The position numbers and the translations under genes are program-made. A stretch of DNA of 64,000 nt, taken from assembly GCA_012934845.2 (NCBI GenBank), contig WNNJ02001682.1:1-64000 (forward strand), in the 5' to 3' direction. Below the pieces are notes generated by a model. That model was not told where the DNA came from. It saw only the letters and a list, made by a program, of their open reading frames with translations, and searched no databases. The stretch is from Pomphorhynchus laevis. Taxonomy: Eukaryota > Acanthocephala > Palaeacanthocephala > Echinorhynchida > Pomphorhynchidae. Each line of letters opens with the position of its first letter. The first letter of the stretch is position 1. Below, one piece after another: positions 62,101 through 64,000 of this stretch.

Positions 62101-62388
62101 TACGTCCTCCCATAAACTTGTAAGAATGTATTTCAATCAATTTTTCAACCGATGGTTGTCGTCTATGGTTGTCGTCGATAGTTGTCGTCGATGGTTGTCG
62201 TCGATGGTTGTCGTCGATGGTTGTCGTCGATGGTTGTCGTCGATGGTTGTCGTCGATGGTTGTCGTCGATGGTTGTCGTCGATGGTTGTCGTCGATGGTT
62301 GTCGTCGATGGTTGTCGTCGATGGTTGTCGTCGATGGTTGTCGTCGATGGTTGTCGTCGATGGTTGTCGTCGATGGTTGTCGTCGATG
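59168..62388 (-). mobile_element. Family A LINE copy A5, 3'-truncated
   Basis: Minus-strand order: an 18-unit 13-bp array, ORF1 (ATG about 62113), ORF2 with endonuclease (61148-60402 open for 248 codons: LFCLTESWHSDSDDLSIRRL, NHGGIVAFARHPASL, LDLAIVYRPGS, SFVLGDINIRLD), linker and RT fingers to GPLLFSLLLGE-like near 59170. Palm, thumb and tail are missing. It is a near copy of A1 over 17440-20032, with a 60-bp deletion near 60289 and array length 18 instead of 25. Confidence 0.9.
62155..62388 (-). repeat. 13-bp tandem array, 18 units, 5' end of A5
   Basis: GTTGTCGTCGATG repeats 18 times, with the same two variant units at the ORF1-proximal end as in A1 and A4. Flanks on both sides match those of the 25-unit array at 19708-20032, so seven units were gained or lost since duplication. 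Confidence 0.97.
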
Positions 62389-62419
62389 CTTGTGTGTAAA
62401 ATTGTTCTGTTTGATTACA

Positions 62420-63510
62420 TTGCAGATCAATTCAATCAGTTGCAATGGCAAATTTAACAGCATAAATACACAAGGACGTTATTGAGAGGAAGTAAGAAGA
62501 CAGCTACGACCGACACCAACTGTGCTCAACTACATGTACAGTGCTCGACACATGACAGCAGCGTCTAGACAACAATTGCTTGCGATAACAATTAGTCTAA
62601 AGAAGACTTCCTATGTGGCTTTTGTGCCACCAGACTCATACGCAACCTCACCCATAAGAACATATCAACCTACAACGTGTGCACTTAGAGCACCCCAGTC
62701 GAATCTGATATCCTTTGTCAACCCACTGATCCTGTCACCACATGCACTTCTAATCCTATGCCATCATCACTCCCCGACACCCCCGTCCCGTCCCTTCTAT
62801 CTCGTTTCTCAATAACCTATATCCATCAATCAAAATCATTTTCACAACCTACACGATCCTTCCACTAATAACCTTTACTCAAATCGCTTGCCAATCTCTA
62901 TATTATCCCTATCTTCTTTGTCTCCCTTTGTCGAAATATCATGAACTCCCAGCTCTCATATCGTGATCTCACCTACTTACGTCTCTCGTCCTAGTTCACG
63001 GAAACGCTTTCCTTCTTCCAATAGTTGCGTAATCGTCACTAATATCACTCCTTCCACCTCCTTATCTCCACAAGCACGTCTCGATCAAGATGTTTCCGCA
63101 TTCAGATCCATCTTATCGTTTCTTGTTCCTGAGGATAAACCATCATTTTTTAACGGCATATCTCTTGTCACATTCATCCGCTTAAACAAATCTACTCAAT
63201 CTAATCTTTCTCAGTCCCATCCCTTGAAAATTGTAATCAAGCATCGCTTTCACGCACCCTCTGTCCTACTCAACGATTTAAACTCACCTCTTCTTCAGCC
63301 ACTCGTATTTTCCCCGATCGCACCCATTTCCTCTACATCCGAAACATCGACGGAAACTTTTAAGTTGTCCGCATCCGCCCAAAAATTCGATGGTGCTTAA
63401 TATCACCTACGTGTCTTCTCCGCAAGCCCCTATCCCAACCACACACGGTTTACGCCTCGGCCTCCTCAACACTATATTCATTCTACATAAATCCGACCTC
63501 ATCCTAAATA
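62420..63510 (+). mobile_element. Family A LINE 5' part, duplicate of 20063-21155
   Basis: It matches the earlier copy at a constant offset of 42356-42357 bp, including the degraded ORF1 (62963-63400), the ORF2 start and the truncation at HKSDLILN. Only scattered single-base differences are seen, for example one extra T near 62898. Confidence 0.85.
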
Positions 63511-63685
63511 AAATTTTGGTTTCTAATAAACATACACAAATTACAATCAAACAATCTAGTGCAGCAAATTGGAAATCTATCGAAATGAAAATTGTTCTTC
63601 GAAAATATACCAACGAGATTCTATACACAAACAACAATTACAAACATCTTGAACGAATAACATACAGTGCAATCATTAAATCACC

Positions 63686-64000
63686 ATGACAGAACAGTCT
63701 GCGAATAAGCGATGCTGCCCTTGTAATGGTCAAACAGCTGTTTGTAAGGGATGTGTGTGCGTTCGAAATAATAAGCAATGCATTAATTGTTGTGCACAAC
63801 GATGCTCAAATCGAGAACGATTGATTCCATCCAATCAATATAACGACAAACATACAGCAAAATTCTCAACACAATATTCGAACAACGATGAACTGGGAAT
63901 GACAGTAAACGCCGTGGAGACTATCGCCATCGAAATGAAGTGTACTACGGATAATTGCAACGTGTATTCAATAGTAATCCTTCCGAGAAGGCTTTCTAGA
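63686..64000 (+). CDS. Cys-rich retroelement ORF, duplicate, cut by window end
   Basis: It starts MTEQSANKRCCPCNGQTAVC, identical in the visible part to 21329-21642. The window ends inside the frame. It marks the right-hand visible limit of the segmental duplication. Confidence 0.55.
   Translation, partial: MTEQSANKRCCPCNGQTAVCKGCVCVRNNKQCINCCAQRCSNRERLIPSNQYNDKHTAKFSTQYSNNDELGMTVNAVETIAIEMKCTTDNCNVYSIVILPRRLSR

Larger units (their letters stand above)
59744..64000. repeat. Segmental duplication, right copy, continues past the window
   Basis: It corresponds to 17440-21642 and shares the same head-to-head junction and the same internal truncation points. The left end coincides with increasing divergence from A1 in the linker region (59744 against 17440). 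The right end is beyond 64000. Confidence 0.88.

Overview
The window is eukaryotic, AT-rich and almost entirely made of transposable elements. Only two host genes are recognisable, and both are intronless where visible: a complete topoisomerase III alpha gene (TOP3A, 6501-9413, minus) and the 3' two thirds of a ubiquilin gene (about 12490-13963, plus). Two C-terminal GRF zinc fingers on TOP3A, a ubiquilin with STI1-like and UBA regions, Penelope-like elements, L2/CR1/Jockey LINEs, several LINE groups with restriction-like endonucleases (REL), and a ZBED-type hAT all fit an invertebrate metazoan with an intron-poor genome. I cannot name the organism from sequence alone.

Layout. 1-5000 holds broken Penelope-like elements, one with a 41-bp minisatellite inside its reverse-transcriptase region. 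5066-6185 has an LTR-element gag zinc-knuckle fossil and a CR1/Jockey RT fragment. 6501-14024 holds TOP3A and ubiquilin, divergently transcribed, with a tRNA-like SINE and a REL-type LINE between them; the LINE and ubiquilin share one reading frame. 14220-15245 is a second REL-type LINE. From 15700 to 64000 come dense nested and chimeric copies of one LINE group, called here A, B and C (L2-like RT with an apurinic-type endonuclease), plus a CR1/Jockey-like family D. A and B have an ORF1 with a W...CGFC zinc module, an ORF2 that overlaps ORF1 by exactly 37 nt, a short tandem array directly upstream of ORF1 (13 or 16 bp in A, 20 bp in B; 9 bp in D) and, in A, B and C, a 3' hairpin just before an AATAAA-like end.

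Relative order can be read from nesting. A full-length B LINE (51915-56402) with a 10-bp target duplication sits inside a hAT transposon (50469-57268) with an 8-bp target duplication. A 5'-truncated A LINE (28133-30542) sits inside another A copy at the YADD codons. A short A tail sits inside a third REL LINE group (48406-49860). About 4.2 kb around 17440-21642 recurs at 59744-64000 as a segmental duplication that runs off the window end.

The most interesting items are the LINE-ubiquilin reading-frame chimera, the covarying 3' hairpin, and the family-specific 5' tandem arrays whose 13-bp version is open in all six frames and differs in copy number modulo 3 between three copies.
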